From NCBI GenBank assembly GCA_036524155.1, contig DATDCV010000191.1:1-6564 (forward strand): 6,564 bases of DNA, read 5' to 3'. This DNA is from DATDCV01 sp036524155 (lineage in GTDB: Bacteria > Verrucomicrobiota > Verrucomicrobiia > Limisphaerales > UBA8199). Shown here in pieces: positions 6,044 to 6,564 of the stretch. The position numbers and the translations under genes were made by a program. Below the pieces are notes generated by a model. It had not been told where the DNA came from. It searched no databases and saw nothing but the letters and a program-made list of their open reading frames with translations. Position 1 is the stretch's first letter. Each line of letters starts with the position of its first letter.

Positions 6044-6077
6044 GCCACCCCGCCAATCCGCGGATTGGCGGGGTGGC
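6044..6077. repeat. Perfect 34-bp palindrome upstream of the RAYT
   Basis: The left half GCCACCCCGCCAATCCG (6044-6060) is followed with no spacer by its exact reverse complement (6061-6077). The inner CCAATCC/GGATTGG is echoed by the hairpin at 6150-6164. It lies 12 bases before the transposase start codon, inside the likely mRNA leader or promoter. It could be a REP-type target, an operator or a translation-blocking hairpin. Confidence 0.9.
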
Positions 6078-6098
6078 GAGTTCTTTGTGGCATTGGTT

Positions 6099-6138
6099 CC
6101 GGAGGTCGCCCCCCGAACCCCCCCCTGGCGACTTCCGG
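6099..6138. repeat. 12-bp stem hairpin with C-rich loop
   Basis: CCGGAGGTCGCC (6099-6110) pairs with GGCGACTTCCGG (6127-6138), 11 Watson-Crick pairs and one G-T, around a 16-base loop. With the stem end included, the plus strand carries runs of six and eight C; the minus strand has the matching G runs. It lies in the upstream region of the transposase. Confidence 0.7.
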
Positions 6139-6149
6139 CTACTCTCTAC

Positions 6150-6164
6150 CAATCCTTCGGATTG
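6150..6164. repeat. Short hairpin CAATCC-TTC-GGATTG
   Basis: A perfect six-base stem with a three-base loop. Its arms match the inner arms of the 6044-6077 palindrome, so the two are probably related members of one palindromic family with different centres. Confidence 0.6.
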
Positions 6165-6199
6165 TCGGTCGCGCCAGGCTTCTCACCTCGCTTTTCGCA

Positions 6200-6290
6200 C
6201 GTCCGTTCCGCAACTCACCAACCCGCCGGGGTTGGTACACAGGTGCGTCGTTCGGGGGGGGCGCAGGGGACGAACGACCACCGGAATGCT
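6200..6290 (+). repeat. Extragenic repeat, copy R3 (right of the RAYT)
   Basis: The copy runs CGTCCGTTCC, CTCACCAACCCGCCGGGGTTGG, GGTGCGTCGTTCG, a run of G with GCGCAGGGG, and ACGAACGACCACCGGAA. It has the same two hairpins as R2 (CCAAC...GTTGG; TCGTTCG...CGAACGA). Compared with R2 it lacks about seven spacer bases and differs in the G-rich centre. It lies 169 bp upstream of the transposase start and is in the same orientation as R1 and R2. Confidence 0.75.
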
Positions 6291-6399
6291 TGGACGAATA
6301 CGGTCCTGATCCCCGGGAAGCGGGTGGAAAAGACACATTGCTTTTGGTCTTGTAATAAACGAACCAGATGAGCTAAGCTTCTGGCAATCGAGGTTGGAA
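6291..6399. other. Gene-free stretch right of the repeats
   Basis: No gene is seen. Base composition becomes more AT-rich from about 6325, as expected upstream of a gene. TAATAAACGAA occurs at 6353-6363 and again at 6443-6453, exactly 90 bases apart. No promoter pair with normal spacing was found. Confidence 0.4.
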
Positions 6400-6564
6400 A
6401 TGAGCAACTTACGACCGCAGAAACCAAGGAATATACGGCGGTTAATAAACGAATGGCCGTCGCAGAATCACAGTTGGGCCGAGTGCGTATTTGAGGGACC
6501 CGGTGCCCCCGCGCTGCTGCCGGTGGTCCGGTCGACAGCCGCCCGCGTTTCGGGTCTTGGAGGC
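6400..6564 (+). CDS. Possible partial open frame running off the window
   Basis: ATG 6400 opens 55 codons without a stop to the window edge. GAGG at 6390-6393, six bases upstream, is a fair ribosome site. The translation starts MSNLRPQKPRNIRRLINEWP and ends in LLPVVRSTAARVSGLGG; no family is recognised. The last 75 bases are GC-rich with imperfect dyad symmetry (GGACCCGG around 6496-6503 with CCG...GGTCC at 6520-6529; GACCCG 6497-6502 with CGGGTC 6551-6556), so they may be another extragenic repeat rather than coding sequence. The minus strand is also open from the edge to a stop near 6442. Weak call. Confidence 0.22.
   Translation, partial: MSNLRPQKPRNIRRLINEWPSQNHSWAECVFEGPGAPALLPVVRSTAARVSGLGG

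Larger units (their letters stand above)
5433..6290. mobile_element. Putative RAYT-repeat unit (transposase between R2 and R3 repeats)
   Basis: The tyrosine transposase gene at 5588-6031 lies between two well-matched copies of the same roughly 90-base repeat in the same orientation, with further hairpins on both sides. This is the arrangement seen for REP-associated transposases and their cognate repeats. Ends and target site are not defined: IS200/REP-type elements make no target duplications or terminal inverted repeats, so the boundaries given are simply the outer limits of R2 and R3. Confidence 0.4.

Noticed and set aside
6103..6127. Strong G-quadruplex on the minus strand
   Set aside because: Only two long G runs exist (G8 and G6); the nearby stem is the simpler structure. 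Kept only as a remark.
5389..6290. CRISPR array
   Set aside because: Only three unequal copies, large irregular spacing with a gene between, and no cas genes.
5669..6355. 228-codon open frame on the plus strand opposite the RAYT
   Set aside because: It lies antisense to a clear transposase and then crosses the palindromes and R3; its translation has no domain pattern. High GC content produces such shadow frames.

Overview
The window is high-GC bacterial DNA that reads most like a verrucomicrobial chromosome (Pedosphaera/Limisphaerales type), with a planctomycete as the alternative. This rests on recognised family style, not on a marker gene: an ECF sigma factor whose N-terminus matches the large ECF sets of that group, secreted beta-sandwich proteins, a WDPDG-type propeller/Ig-like surface protein, and a REP-associated tyrosine transposase (RAYT) of the subfamily common there.

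Layout. 1-254 (-): N-terminal 84 codons of an ECF sigma factor, cut by the window edge. 255-542: divergent intergenic region with an 11-bp inverted repeat. 543-1145 and 1193-1927 (+): two adjacent genes for secreted proteins of unknown function, the first with a DxDxDG calcium-loop-like motif and the second with a DOMON/CBM9-like beta-sandwich pattern; their 47-bp spacing suggests an operon. 1946-1975: GC-rich hairpin between convergent genes. 2027-4051 (-): complete ABC exporter half-transporter with an unusual arginine-rich N-terminal extension. 4244-4471 (+): probable small two-helix membrane protein. 4483-5006 (-): decayed gene for a secreted propeller/Ig-like protein, broken by an in-frame TAG just after the signal peptide and by a frameshift. 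5007-6399: repeat-rich mobile locus built around an intact RAYT at 5588-6031 (-), with three copies of a long repeat in the same orientation and several hairpins, among them a perfect 34-bp palindrome 12 bp upstream of the transposase start codon. 6400-6564 (+): weak open frame running off the right edge.

Functional picture. The left half is cell-envelope and export biology: a possible sigma-controlled pair of secreted proteins next to an exporter, although no direct link between them can be shown. The right half is a region of gene decay and repeat accumulation where a RAYT sits among the repeat elements it may mobilise. No CRISPR array, tRNA, rRNA, toxin-antitoxin pair or recognisable defence system is visible. 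The most distinctive material is the RAYT with its repeat and hairpin set.
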